Below are positions 1-11,187 of a DNA stretch of 64,000 nt, one piece after another. Source of the DNA: Ornithodoros turicata. Taxonomy: Eukaryota; Arthropoda; Arachnida; Ixodida; Argasidae. The notes beneath the pieces were generated by a model. It saw only the letters and a program-made list of their open reading frames with translations. It was not told the DNA's origin and did not search any database. The position numbers were made by a program, and so were the translations under genes. The stretch is taken from assembly GCF_037126465.1 (NCBI RefSeq), contig NC_088201.1:131034052-131098051 (forward strand), in the 5' to 3' direction. Position 1 is the first letter of the stretch, and every line of letters starts with the position of its first letter.

Positions 1-1660
1 TAATCCAGTTCTAAGCCAACACAATCCAGTTCTAAGCCAACAAAATTCATTTGTAATCCAACACAAGCCAATCCAAAGCCATCTGATTGGCCGCCATTAG
101 CCCCGCCCACTTCACGTTAATTGGTCCGCGCCAAGCACCACTGATCTTTGATTGGCTGACTGTGGCCCCACTCCTTTATGCTAATTAGTTGGCTTGGCTC
201 CGCCCAGTTCACGCTGAATGGTCCGTGCTAAGCCTACTGATCATTGATTGGTTGACAGTAGCTCCGCCCCTTTATGCTAGTTACTCGGCTCTGCCCACTT
301 CACGCTGATTGGTGCATGCGTATCGCTGAGCATAGCTCCGCCCCTTTATGCTGATTAACTGGCTCCGCTGATTGGTCCATTCCAAGCCTACTGATCACTC
401 TCCACATTTTCCAGACTTTCTAAGCCCTCTGATTGGCCGCCCCAATTTAAGCCTACCGATTGGCCTGTTCTAAGCGCACTGATTGGCTGACTAAGCCCGC
501 TGAACATAGCCTTCATCAGCGCCCGCCAGATGGCGCGCTCGGCAGCGACTCCACTGCTGCTTTATCTCAGATGTTCAAACTTACCTTGTGGTGTGCAACT
601 TTCCGCCCACTTCATGCTGATTGGTCCATTCTAGGCCTACCGATTCAGACGTCTAAGCCAAAGCCTACTGATCACCCTCCCAGCCGCTATGATTGGCCGG
701 CCCCAATGTAAGCCTGCCGATTGGCCCGTTCTAAGCCCACTGACAACGGATGGTGCAACCCTTTACTGGCTCCGCCCACTTCACGCTGATTGGCCCATTC
801 TATGCCTACCGATGGCTATCCCTGATTGGTCCACGCTAAGCCTACTGAACGGGGATTGGCTTACCTGAATTTGTCACTCCTAAGCCAGGCAGCAGCTTCA
901 GACAAGACACACGACAATTGTTGATTTCAACCTTTATTTGGTACAACAGCCTCCTGGTCCAGCTGTGGGTAGGTTCAGCTGCATCAGAGAGATCATTGGT
1001 CCATAATTCTATGTGGACATCTCTCACGCTCATTGCTCACTCAGCTCCCTCGGTAGATTCCAACTGTCACTGGTTCATCTAACTGCAAGTGGTCTGCTCG
1101 TTAGTCCATCTGACTGCAAGTGGCCGCTCACCCAGCTCCTTATTGGTTCTAGTTGGTCACAGCTCCCTCATAGGCTCCAACTCCGATTGGTCCATCTAAC
1201 AGCAAGTGGTCACTCACCCGCTGCTATTGATCCATTGAACTGCAAGCCACTCATTGGTCACTCACACTCATCTCTAGACGAGATAAATTTAACTGTGGGA
1301 GATTGTAACTTTTACCATAAGATAACTTTAGCGGGGGTCATACACTGGTAGGCTCCAACTGCTATTGGTCCGTGCTAACTGCATGCCTCCACCCTGATGC
1401 TCATTGGTTCACAACGTTTCTGCGCGTGCTCTGACGGCGCCGAAGAAGGTTCCCTACACATTTAATAGAAATTATGCTATTGGTCCAGCTGCGTCATAGA
1501 GCACGGCTTGGTTCTGCTGTGGCTGGTCCTGATTGGTCCTCTCTAGATGAGATAGTATAAGTTTAACTGTGGGATATTGAAACTTTTACCATAAGAGAGA
1601 TTTAGCCTGGGGCTGATAGGCTCCAACTGCTATCGGCCCGTGCCTCCATCCGCGGCTGCT
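1..1660 (+). repeat. Outer CCAAT/GC-box-rich zone of left arm
   Basis: Degenerate short repeats built around ATTGGTCC / GATTGGC (the reverse strand of GGACCAAT / GCCAATC), alternating with CCGCCCACTTCACG and CCGCCCCTTTATGC blocks. At 905-960 lies a segment containing the reverse complement of an AATAAAGG polyadenylation-type signal. It pairs with 16,090-16,180 and again with 15,250-15,330 in the right arm. No coding frame is supported. Confidence 0.8.
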
Positions 1661-4600
1661 CACTGGTTCACAATGAAACTTTTTCACATGCTCTGACGGC
1701 GGCCCTACACATACAAGAGATGGCGCCGCTTGTCTTCGCAAAGATGGACAGCAGCGTCGAGCCATTGCATTGGTGACTCATTTCTATCCAACTGGTTCAT
1801 ACTTCTAGAGAGCTAGCGTTAGAAGGCTGAACAGCTTACATGCCGCCGCCTCCCGCTGTTCACATAGCCACAGTTGGAAATCGGGAAAAAAAATTTTTTT
1901 CAGGGTACACATCTCAAAACACACTCTACACGACTAAAGTTGGCTTCACCTGGTTGCGTGCGTGCGTTAGGTCAAGCCCACCCCATCTGGCTGCTCACTG
2001 GTTCACAACGAAACTTTTTTACATGCTCTGTCTTACACATACAAGAGATGGCGCCGCTTGCCTTTGCAAAGATGGACAGCTGCCATTTCATTGGTGACTC
2101 ATTTCTATCCAACTGGTTCATACTTCTAGAGAGCTAGCGTTAGAAGGCTGAACAGCTTGCACGCCGCCTCCTCCCGCTGTTCACATAGCCACAGTTGGAA
2201 ATGAGGGAAATTTTTTTTTTCAGGGTACACATCTCAAAACACACTCTACACGAGTAAAGTTGGCTTCACCTGGTTGCGTGCGTGCGTTAGGTCAAGCCCA
2301 CCCCATCTGGCTGCTCACTGGTTCACAATGAAACTTTTTTACATGCTCTGCCTTACACATACAAGAGATGGCGCCGCTTGTCTTTGCAAAGATGGACAGC
2401 TGCCATTGCATTGGTGACTCATTTCTATCCAACTGGTTCATACTTCTAGAGAGCTAGCGTTAGAAGGCTGAACAGCTTACATGCCGCCGCCTCCCGCTGT
2501 TCACATAGCCACAGTTGTAAATGGGGAAAAAAAATTTTTTTTCAGAGTACACATCTCAAAACACACTCTACACAAGTAAAGTTGGCTTCACCTGGTTGCG
2601 TGCGTGTGTTAGGTCAAGCCCACCCCATCTGGCTGCTCACTGGTTCACAATGAAACTTTTTTACATGCTCTGCCTTACACATACAAGAGATGACGCCGCT
2701 TGTCTTTGCAAAGATGGACAGCTGCCATTGCATTGGTGACTCATTTCTATCCAACTGGTTCATACTTCTAGAGAGCTAGCGTTAGAAGGCTGAACAGCTT
2801 ACATGCCGCCCCCTCCCGCTGTTCACATAACCACAGTTGGAAATGGGGAAATTTTTTTTTTCAGGGTACACATCTCAAAACACACTCTACACGAGTAAAG
2901 TTGGCTTCACCTGGTTGCGTGCGTGCGTTAGGTCAAGCCCACCCTATCTGGCTGCTCACTGGTTCACAATGAAACTTTTTTACATGCTCTGCCTTACACA
3001 TACAAGAGATGGCGCCGCTTGTCTTTGCAAAGATGGACAGCTGCCATTGCATTGGTGACTCATTTCTATCCAACTGGTTCGTACTTCTAGAGAGCTAGCG
3101 TTAGAAGGCTGAACAGCTTACATGCTGCAGCCTCCCGGTGTTCACATAGCCACAGTTGGAAATGGGAAAAAAATTTTTTTTCAGGGTACACATCTCAAAA
3201 CACACTCTACACGAGTAAAGTTGGCTTCACCTGGTTGCATGCGTGCGTTAGGTCAAGCCTACCCCATCCGGCTGCTCACTGGTTCACAATGAAACTTTTT
3301 TACATGCTCTGCCTTACACATACAAGAGATGGCGCCGCTTGTCTTTGCAAAGATGGACAGCTGCCATTGCATTGGTGACTCATTTCTATCCAACTGGTTC
3401 ATACTTCTAGAGAGCTAGCGTCTAGGCTGAACAGCTTACATGCCGCCGCCTCCCGCTGTTCACATAACCACAGTTGGAAATGGGGAAATTTTTTTTTCAG
3501 GGTACACATCTCAAAACACACTCTACACGAGTAAAGTTGGCTTCACCTGGTTGCGTGCGTGCGTTAGGTCAAGCCCACCCTATCTGGCTGCTCACTGGTT
3601 CACAATGAAACTTTTTTACATGCTCTGCCTTACACATACAAGAGATGGCGCCGCTTGTCTTTGCAAAGATGGACAGCTGCCATTGCATTGGTGACTCATT
3701 TCTATCCAACTGGTTCGTACTTCTAGAGAGCTAGCGTTAGAAGGCTGAACAGCTTACATGCTGCAGCCTCCCGGTGTTCACATAGCCACAGTTGGAAATG
3801 GGAAAAATTTTTTTTTTCAGGGTACACATCTCAAAACACACTCTACACGAGTAAAGTTGGCTTCACCTGGTTGCATGCGTGCGTTAGGTCAAGCCTACCC
3901 CATCCGGCTGCTCACTGGTTCACAATGAAACTTTTTTACATGCTCTGCCTTACACATACAAGAGATGGCGCCGCTTGTCTTTGCAAAGATGGACAGCTGC
4001 CATTGCATTGGTGACTCATTTCTATCCAACTGGTTCATACTTCTAGAGAGCTAGCGTCTAGGCTGAACAGCTTACATGCCGCCGCCTCCCGCTGTTCACA
4101 TAACCACAGTTGGAAATGGGGAAATTTTTTTTTCAGGGTACACATCTCAAAACACACTCTACACGAGTAAAGTTGGCTTCACCTGGTTGCGTGCGTGCGT
4201 TAGGTCAAGCCCACCCTATCTGGCTGCTCACTGGTTCACAATGAAACTTTTTTACATGCTCTGCCTTACACATACAAGAGATGGCGCCGCTTGTCTTTGC
4301 AAAGATGGACAGCTGCCATTGCATTGGTGACTCATTTCTATCCAACTGGTTCATACTTCTAGAGAGCTAGCGTTAGAAGGCTGAACAGCTTACATGCCGC
4401 CGCCTCCCGCTGTTCACATAGCCACAGTTGGAAATGGGGAAAAAAAATTTTTTTTCAGGGTACACATCTCAAAACACACTCTACACGAGTAAGGTTGGCT
4501 TCACCTGGTTGCGTGCGTGCGTGCGTTAGGTCAAGCCCACCCCATCTGGCTGCTGACTGGTTCACAATAAAACTTTTTTACATGCTCTGCCTTACACATA

Positions 4601-7600
4601 CAAGAGATGGCGCCGCTTGTCTTTGCAAAGATGGACAGCTGCCATTGCATTGGTGACTCATTTCTATCCAACTGGTTCATACTTCTAGAGAGCTAGCGTT
4701 AGAAGGCTGAACAGCTTACATGCCGCCGCCTCCCGCTGTTCACATAGCCACAGTTGGAAATGGGGAAAAATTTTTTTTTCAGGGTACACATCTCAAAACA
4801 CACTCTACACAAGTAAAGTTGGCTTCACCTGGTTGCATGCGTGCGTTAGGTCAAGCCCACCCCATCTGGCTGCTCACTGGTTCACAATGAAACTTTTTTA
4901 CATGCTCTGCCTTTCACATACAAGAGATGGCGCCGCTTGTCTTTGCAAAGATGGACAGCTGCCATTGCATTGGTGACTCATTTCTATCCAACTGATTCAT
5001 ACTTCTAGAGAGCTAGCGTTAGAAGGCTGAACTGCTTACATGCCGCCGCCTCCCGCTGTTCACATAGCCACAGTTGGAAATGGGGAAAAAAAATTTTCAG
5101 GGTACACATCTCAAAACACACTGTACACGAGTAAGGTTGGCTTCACCTGGTTGCGTGCGTGCGTTAGGTCAAGCCCACCCCATCTGGCTGCTCACTGGTT
5201 CACAATGAAACTTTTTTACATGCTCTGCCTTACACATACAAGAGATGGCGCCGCTTGTCTTTGCAAAGATGGACTGCTGCCATTGCATTGGTGACTCATT
5301 TCTATCCAACTGGTTCATACTTCTAGAGAGCTAGCGTTAGAAGGCTGAACAGCTTACATGCCGCCCCCTCCCGCTGTTCACATAACCACAGTTGGAAATG
5401 GGGAAATTTTTTTTTTCAGGGTACACATCTCAAAACACACTCTACACGAGTAAAGTTGGCTTCACCTGGTTGCGTGCGTGCGTTAGGTCAAGCCCACCCT
5501 ATCTGGCTGCTCACTGGTTCACAATGAAACTTTTTTACATGCTCTGCCTTACACATACAAGAGATGGCGCCGCTTGTCTTTGCAAAGATGGACAGCTGCC
5601 ATTGCATTGGTGACTCATTTCTATCCAACTGGTTCGTACTTCTAGAGAGCTAGCGTTAGAAGGCTGAACAGCTTACATGCTGCAGCCTCCCGGTGTTCAC
5701 ACAGCCACAGTTGGAAATGGGAAAAATTTTTTTTTTCAGGGTACACATCTCAAAACACACTCTACACGAGTAAAGTTGGCTTCACCTGGTTGCATGCGTG
5801 CGTTAGGTCAAGCCTACCCCATCCGGCTGCTCACTGGTTCACAATGAAACTTTTTTACATGCTCTGCCTTACACATACAAGAGATGGCGCCGCTTGTCTT
5901 TGCAAAGATGGACAGCTGCCATTGCATTGGTGACTCATTTCTATCCAACTGGTTCATACTTCTAGAGAGCTAGCGTCTAGGCTGAACAGCTTACATGCCG
6001 CCGCCTCCCGCTGTTCACATAACCACAGTTGGAAATGGGGAAATTTTTTTTTCAGGGTACACATCTCAAAACACACTCTACACGAGTAAAGTTGGCTTCA
6101 CCTGGTTGCGTGCGTGCGTTAGGTCAAGCCCACCCTATCTGGCTGCTCACTGGTTCACAATGAAACTTTTTTACATGCTCTGCCTTACACATACAAGAGA
6201 TGGCGCCGCTTGTCTTTGCAAAGATGGACAGCTGCCATTGCATTGGTGACTCATTTCTATCCAACTGGTTCGTACTTCTAGAGAGCTAGCGTTAGAAGGC
6301 TGAACAGCTTACATGCTGCAGCCTCCCGGTGTTCACATAGCCACAGTTGGAAATGGGAAAAAATTTTTTTTTCAGGGTACACATCTCAAAACACACTCTA
6401 CACGAGTAAAGTTGGCTTCACCTGGTTGCATGCGTGCGTTAGGTCAAGCCTACCCCATCCGGCTGCTCACTGGTTCACAATGAAACTTTTTTACATGCTC
6501 TGCCTTACACATACAAGAGATGGCGCCGCTTGTCTTTGCAAAGATGGACAGCTGCCATTGCATTGGTGACTCATTTCTATCCAACTGGTTCATACTTCTA
6601 GAGAGCTAGCGTCTAGGCTGAACAGCTTACATGCCGCCGCCTCCCGCTGTTCACGTAACCACAGTTGGAAATGGGGAAATTTTTTTTTCAGGGTACACAT
6701 CTCAAAACACACTCTACACGAGTAAAGTTGGCTTCACCTGGTTGCGTGCGTGCGTTAGGTCAAGCCCACCCTATCTGGCTGCTCACTGGTTCACAATGAA
6801 ACTTTTTTACATGCTCTGCCTTACACATACAAGAGATGGCGCCGCTTGTCTTTGCAAAGATGGACAGCTGCCATTGCATTGGTGACTCATTTCTATCCAA
6901 CTGGTTCATACTTCTAGAGAGCTAGCGTTAGAAGGCTGAACAGCTTACATGCCGCCGCCTCCCGCTGTTCACATAGCCACAGTTGGAAATGGGGAAAAAA
7001 TTTTTTTTTCAGGGTACACATCTCAAAACACACTCTACACGAGTAAGGTTGGCTTCACCTGGTTGCGTGCGTGCGTGCGTTAGGTCAAGCCCACCCCATC
7101 TGGCTGCTGACTGGTTCACAATAAAACTTTTTTACATGCTCTGCCTTACACATACAAGAGATGGCGCCGCTTGTCTTTGCAAAGATGGACAGCTGCCATT
7201 GCATTGGTGACTCATTTCTATCCAACTGGTTCATACTTCTAGAGAGCTAGCGTTAGAAGGCTGAACAGCTTACATGCCGCCGCCTCCAGCTGTTCACATA
7301 GCCACAGTTGGAAATGGGGAAAAATTTTTTTTTCAGGGTACACATCTCAAAACACACTCTACACAAGTAAAGTTGGCTTCACCTGGTTGCATGCGTGCGT
7401 TAGGTCAAGCCCACCCCATCTGGCTGCTCACTGGTTCACAATGAAACTTTTTTACATGCTCTGCCTTTCACATACAAGAGATGGCGCCGCTTGTCTTTGC
7501 AAAGATGGACAGCTGCCATTGCATTGGTGACTCATTTCTATCCAACTGATTCATACTTCTAGAGAGCTAGCGTTAGAAGGCTGAACTGCTTACATGCCGC

Positions 7601-8060
7601 CGCCTCCCGCTGTTCACATAGCCACAGTTGGAAATGGGGAAAAAAATTTTTCAGGGTACACATCTCAAAACACACTGTACACGAGTAAGGTTGGCTTCAC
7701 CTGGTTGCGTGCGTGCGTTAGGTCAAGCCCACCCCATCTGGCTGCTCACTGGTTCACAATGAAACTTTTTTACATGCTCTGCCTTACACATACAAGAGAT
7801 GGCGCCGCTTGTCTTTGCAAAGATGGACTGCTGCCATTGCATTGGTGACTCATTTCTATCCAACTGATTCATACTTCTATAGAGCTAGCGTTAGAAGGCT
7901 GAACAGCTTACATGCCGTCGCCTCCCGATGTTCACATAGCCACAGCTGGTAATGGGAAATAAAAAAAAAACGTGTTTAGGGACACATCTCAAAACACACT
8001 CTACACGAGTAAAGTTGGCTTCACCTGGTTGCATGCGTGCGTTAGGTGAAGCTCACCCCT
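1660..8060 (+). repeat. ~318-bp tandem satellite array, about 20 units
   Basis: Units restart at gctgaacagctt about every 318-320 bp (1826, 2144, 2466 and so on to ~7897). Each unit holds a variable A/T homopolymer block, a conserved ggttcacaatgaaactttt stretch, agatggcgccgcttgtc, a CAGCTG box, and attggtgactcattt containing a TGACTCA AP-1-type core. A higher-order pattern is visible: the block ~2,785-5,340 recurs ~2,555 bp downstream at ~5,340-7,895, including rare variants (tctaggctgaac, the 4-bp gcgt expansion, gattcat). The ~84-codon open frame present in many copies is a passenger, because homopolymer length changes move its start from unit to unit. Confidence 0.95.
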
Positions 8061-8487
8061 GAGAACAAGCTTAGGATCGTTTAGGATGTGTGTGGCTTTG
8101 CAGTTCAACCTAAAAATTGTTTCAATCAAGCAGAATGGCAAATGATGCAATGGAGCGCGTTGATTCTTGACAACGAATTTTGTGACAGAACCACACAAAA
8201 AATCAATGTGTATTAAACAAAGTGCAAAAAAGCTCATCGTGATGCTAATCAGAGAAAGCCAGCACGCGTTCGAAATGAGCAGCAAGGAGCACATGATCGA
8301 GAAAACATCGATAGCTGATGCTGTGCAGAGAAGCTGGTTTGAGAGAAAAACAACTTGAATGATCAATAAACCCTATAGAGCTTGGGTCCGTTTTTATTTT
8401 AGACAGCGCGCATTCAACACACGAAATTAAATAAATCGAGCAGAATGACAATAGCATAGTGGCGCTATGTGGTGAAACTCAAGACGC

Positions 8488-9250
8488 ACTGACGCTCCAA
8501 CGCTTATTAAACAATGCTATGCACGCACGTACTCAAGCTTAAAAAAAGAAGAAACACAATTTCACATTGCTCCCCTCAGAATAATCTGTTCAAACATAGC
8601 CAGCGCACGCGACACAGCTCGTACGCAGAGCAGAACTGGAAGCACCCTTAGAAACACAAGTTCAGGGCACAACGTCGCACTATGAACGAGTTCATCTCGG
8701 AATAAATGCGCTCACCTTCGCAGACGGGCACACAGATTCACGAGCACCATGTAGCAATATCTGAAACATGCGGCGCGTGGACAGCTCTCGCGACTTTAGC
8801 CAGCCCGTGTTTACCCATATTGCAGTTTTAGACTTCAACCTAAGATATTAACTAAATCAAGCACAAAGCACAGTGATGCCATGTCGTGACTGACGCTCCA
8901 ATGCTTATTAAACAATGCTATGCAGTGAAGCTTCGCACGTACTCAATGTTAAAAAGAACACGCAACCCAAGCTGAGTATGAAGAAACACAATTTCAGATT
9001 GTTCTCTCCCCGAACATTCCGTGCAGTCGCACCTCCGCGTTCCTTCTCTATACTGGAAGCAGCAATATTAAGATCGTCGCACTATGAACAAGTTCATCTC
9101 ATCAAAAAATTGGCTTACCTCATCACACCGGTATGACGTACGTAGATTCTTGTCCCGCGACGCGCTGCAGCAGGGCACTAACTTCGGTCGCGTGGACAGC
9201 TCACACGATTTTAGCCTGCCCGCGCACAAAGGCTCAACATGCGCCGACAC
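8488..9250 (+). repeat. Diverged direct duplication inside the left arm
   Basis: The segment from gacgctccaacgcttatta (~8,488) to the sentence around cgtggacagctctcgcgac (~8,790) is repeated in diverged form from gacgctccaatgcttatta (~8,889) to cgtggacagctcacacgat (~9,205). Both halves contain gtcgcactatgaac and gaagaaacacaatttca. The duplication is present in the right arm too (12,270-12,990), so it predates the inversion. Two copies of gccatctgttttatatcaa follow at ~9,367 and ~9,450. On the minus strand these read as a TATA-like tgatataaaaca. Confidence 0.7.
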
Positions 9251-10245
9251 ACCAAAATGCCGCGCACCTTCCTGGTTCACCCGCATGTCGACAACTTACC
9301 GTGCCAGCCGCACGGAAAACTAGATAGCCGAAACACAGGCGCATAATATAACCCTCCGGTTGGGGCCATCTGTTTTATATCAATGCGCGCTCGTTTCCGC
9401 AAGGTTGCAAGTCCGAGAAATCGGGTCACCTTGAAGATGTGTTCGAGCCATCTGTTTTATATCAAAACGCACTTCCAACCGTCATGGCGGACCCTAGCGG
9501 AAAAAAATGTTGCGTCAAGGTGATGTAAATAGGCCTTCTCCGAGAAACTGGGTCACCTCGTAAATCATGTTTTCCGAGGCCGCGCGTATTAAAAGCAAAA
9601 TTAAGCAGTGATCACACAACGCTATGCGAAGAAAACAATATCCCTATGAGCCCACGTCACCACCTGCTCATTGCCGAAACAAGCACCAAAAAACAAAGGG
9701 TTCGCTTATGCAGTTTCCAAGAAGTTCCAAATGTCCCTCGCGCGCGCGCGCTCGGGCATGATTGTGTACACAAAATCGCACCACCCTCCAAGCGCGCATT
9801 TGAGTTCCGTCCGACGGTCGGTTGTGGGTCAAGCGCACGACGAGGAAAGTACGTCTCACTATATTGTCTTCAAGAAGTGGAGGTAACAGTTGTTCTCATT
9901 TTCAGTTCATTCGGTGTGCGTAGAAACTGAGAAGTCATGTCACCTAAGCCAGTATCATCGTCTAAGCGAGTATAGTTTGTGGAGAGGTTACCACGCTTTC
10001 TTAAAGCAATTTTATACCATATCCCAAATGTTCTGCGCGATCAAACAAGTGAGAGCATTATGAAAAGAAGAACACCGCTTCACACATCACGGCGCGTGCG
10101 TGCCGTAATACCATAGCTTGTTTCGGCTTGCTCAAACAAGTTCTGGCATTTAGTACCGTGCGTTGTGGTGAGGCCTGGGACACGTCGGGGTAAATGACGC
10201 GTATAATGCTGCCGATTTGTAGGAATCTCGGACATAAGAAAAGTG

Positions 10246-10638
10246 ATGAGCATCGACTTGACAACCGCAAAAGTGCGAAGCCCCAGTGTGTCGTGTGAGA
10301 TGGATCAGTTCGTATGCAAACGCATGCTGGCAGATTTACAACGCCTAAACAACTTTTTAAATGGACACGGAGAAGAGAGTGATTTTAGCGACATTTTGAG
10401 AGCTATTCCCGTGCGGAGTACTCATAAAATAAGACAGTTTGTGAGATACAAGTTGGAACTGTTGGAGCGATATAGAAACGGAGAACCCATCAGCGAGACA
10501 ATCATAAATGCCGGGTTTTCCATCCCCGTGGTGTGTGACTACTGGAAAAACAACCACACGAGCTTGGACATTACCGTCGTCGAGGGAAAGGAACGTGTTG
10601 TCTCCACGTTAGAAGACGTGCTCGCTAAAGTGTTGTGA
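10246..10638 (+). CDS. Hypothetical protein, probable terminal exon in palindrome spacer
   Basis: An open frame of 130 codons runs from ATG 10,246 to TGA 10,636-10,638 in the unique spacer between the palindrome arms. The frame is open upstream to a splice-acceptor-like tttgtag/GA at 10,222/10,223, exactly where the left arm ends, so the true product may be spliced to an upstream exon (one base of a codon would come from it). The protein is polar and probably helical, with charged stretches MLADLQRL and KLELLERYRNGEPI and a KIRQFVRYK basic patch. There is no signal peptide, membrane segment or family motif that I recognise. An AATAAA lies 108 bases beyond the stop. Coding status rests on frame length, position and signals rather than homology. 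The alternative is a fortuitous frame in non-coding DNA. Confidence 0.45.
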   Translation: MSIDLTTAKVRSPSVSCEMDQFVCKRMLADLQRLNNFLNGHGEESDFSDILRAIPVRSTHKIRQFVRYKLELLERYRNGEPISETIINAGFSIPVVCDYWKNNHTSLDITVVEGKERVVSTLEDVLAKVL

Positions 10639-10745
10639 ATACCGTGTTTACTGTAAACAATTTCTTCATAATCTTTATTAATTTTTAGCAGCGAGATTAT
10701 TCGTGGGAAGAGTATGCCTTTTTACGTGACATAAAGTTCGCATGA

Positions 10746-10751
10746 AATAAA
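10746..10751 (+). promoter_or_regulatory. AATAAA polyadenylation-type signal
   Basis: AATAAA in atgaaataaatgcg, downstream of the 130-codon frame ending at 10,638. It is suitably placed for 3' end formation of that transcript, but the motif is common in AT-rich DNA. Confidence 0.3.
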
Positions 10752-10920
10752 TGCGGGAATGAAGCAACCACTATTATTTTTATGATATAAAACAAATCCA
10801 ACTCGCGAACGCGAACTACGCGGCGTATTGCCCACATTGAGGAGATAGGTAGTGACAGCGCGAAATCTTCATTGTTTACGTAGATTGAGAACATCCATAG
10901 ATTTTTTATGCAAATAAACA

Positions 10921-10926
10921 TTTATT
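10921..10926 (-). promoter_or_regulatory. AATAAA polyadenylation-type signal, minus strand
   Basis: Plus-strand TTTATT reads AATAAA on the minus strand, 17 bases past the TAG of the minus-strand frame that ends at 10,943. Stop and signal are close together, as in a compact 3' UTR. Confidence 0.3.
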
Positions 10927-10942
10927 TGCCTGTGCTGTTTCA

Positions 10943-11187
10943 CTAAATCCTTGGAAATATAAACCAGCCACTCGCTTTGTAAATCATACAACAACAACGT
11001 TGATTCCGCCGATTGACCAGCACGCATAGCAGAAGGAGAGCTTGAAATATATCTACAGGTACAATGTCTTCGTATTCCGACGTCTTTAGGACTTCATTGA
11101 GATTACGTGATATTTGTGCGTAAACAATGAAGAAGATGATGCCGAAACAAATGTGGGAGAATAATCCTTGAATCTCTTCAGTGTTTC
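10943..11187 (-). CDS. Hypothetical exon, minus strand, facing the 130-codon frame
   Basis: An open frame of 80 codons without an early ATG runs leftwards from the right arm boundary (11,187) to TAG at 10,945-10,943. It begins immediately after the same tttgtag/GA acceptor-like sequence as the plus-strand frame and in the same codon phase. It therefore reads as a 3' terminal exon whose start codon would lie in the right arm. Near its N end is a hydrophobic segment (ICFGIIFFIVYA), then an acidic stretch (SEYEDIVPVD), a second hydrophobic run (ALLLLCVLV) and a basic/Cys cluster (NRRNQRCCC). This suggests a small membrane-associated tail. I recognise no family. A frame without ATG can arise by chance, so the support is positional. 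Confidence 0.35.

Larger units (their letters stand above)
1..10225 (+). repeat. Left arm of giant inverted repeat (palindrome)
   Basis: The whole segment reads as the reverse complement of 11188-17090. Corresponding landmarks are the first bases (cagttctaagccaacac) against ~17,030-17,076, the CCAAT-rich outer zone, the 318-bp tandem array, and the inner end gctgccgatttgtaggaa against 11,185-11,202. The arm is longer than its partner mainly because it holds about 20 tandem units instead of 5, and the right arm has an extra ~520-bp duplication. Outside the array, differences are scattered single bases and small indels, so the arms look young or gene-converted. The outer boundary lies left of the window. 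No transposase or other recognisable protein is encoded in the arm; short open frames in it differ between arms by amino-acid-changing substitutions and indels. Confidence 0.9.

Noticed and set aside
1840..7848. Repeated ~84-codon frames (MPPPPAVH...) in the 318-bp satellite
   Set aside because: The frame depends on the length of an A/T homopolymer and is opened or closed from unit to unit; it follows the repeat and shows no family features.
9646..9930. 94-codon frame in the left arm, mirrored at 11,480-11,785
   Set aside because: The arms differ within it by amino-acid-changing bases and small indels, the N-termini are in different frames, and its donor-like site has the wrong phase for the spacer exons.
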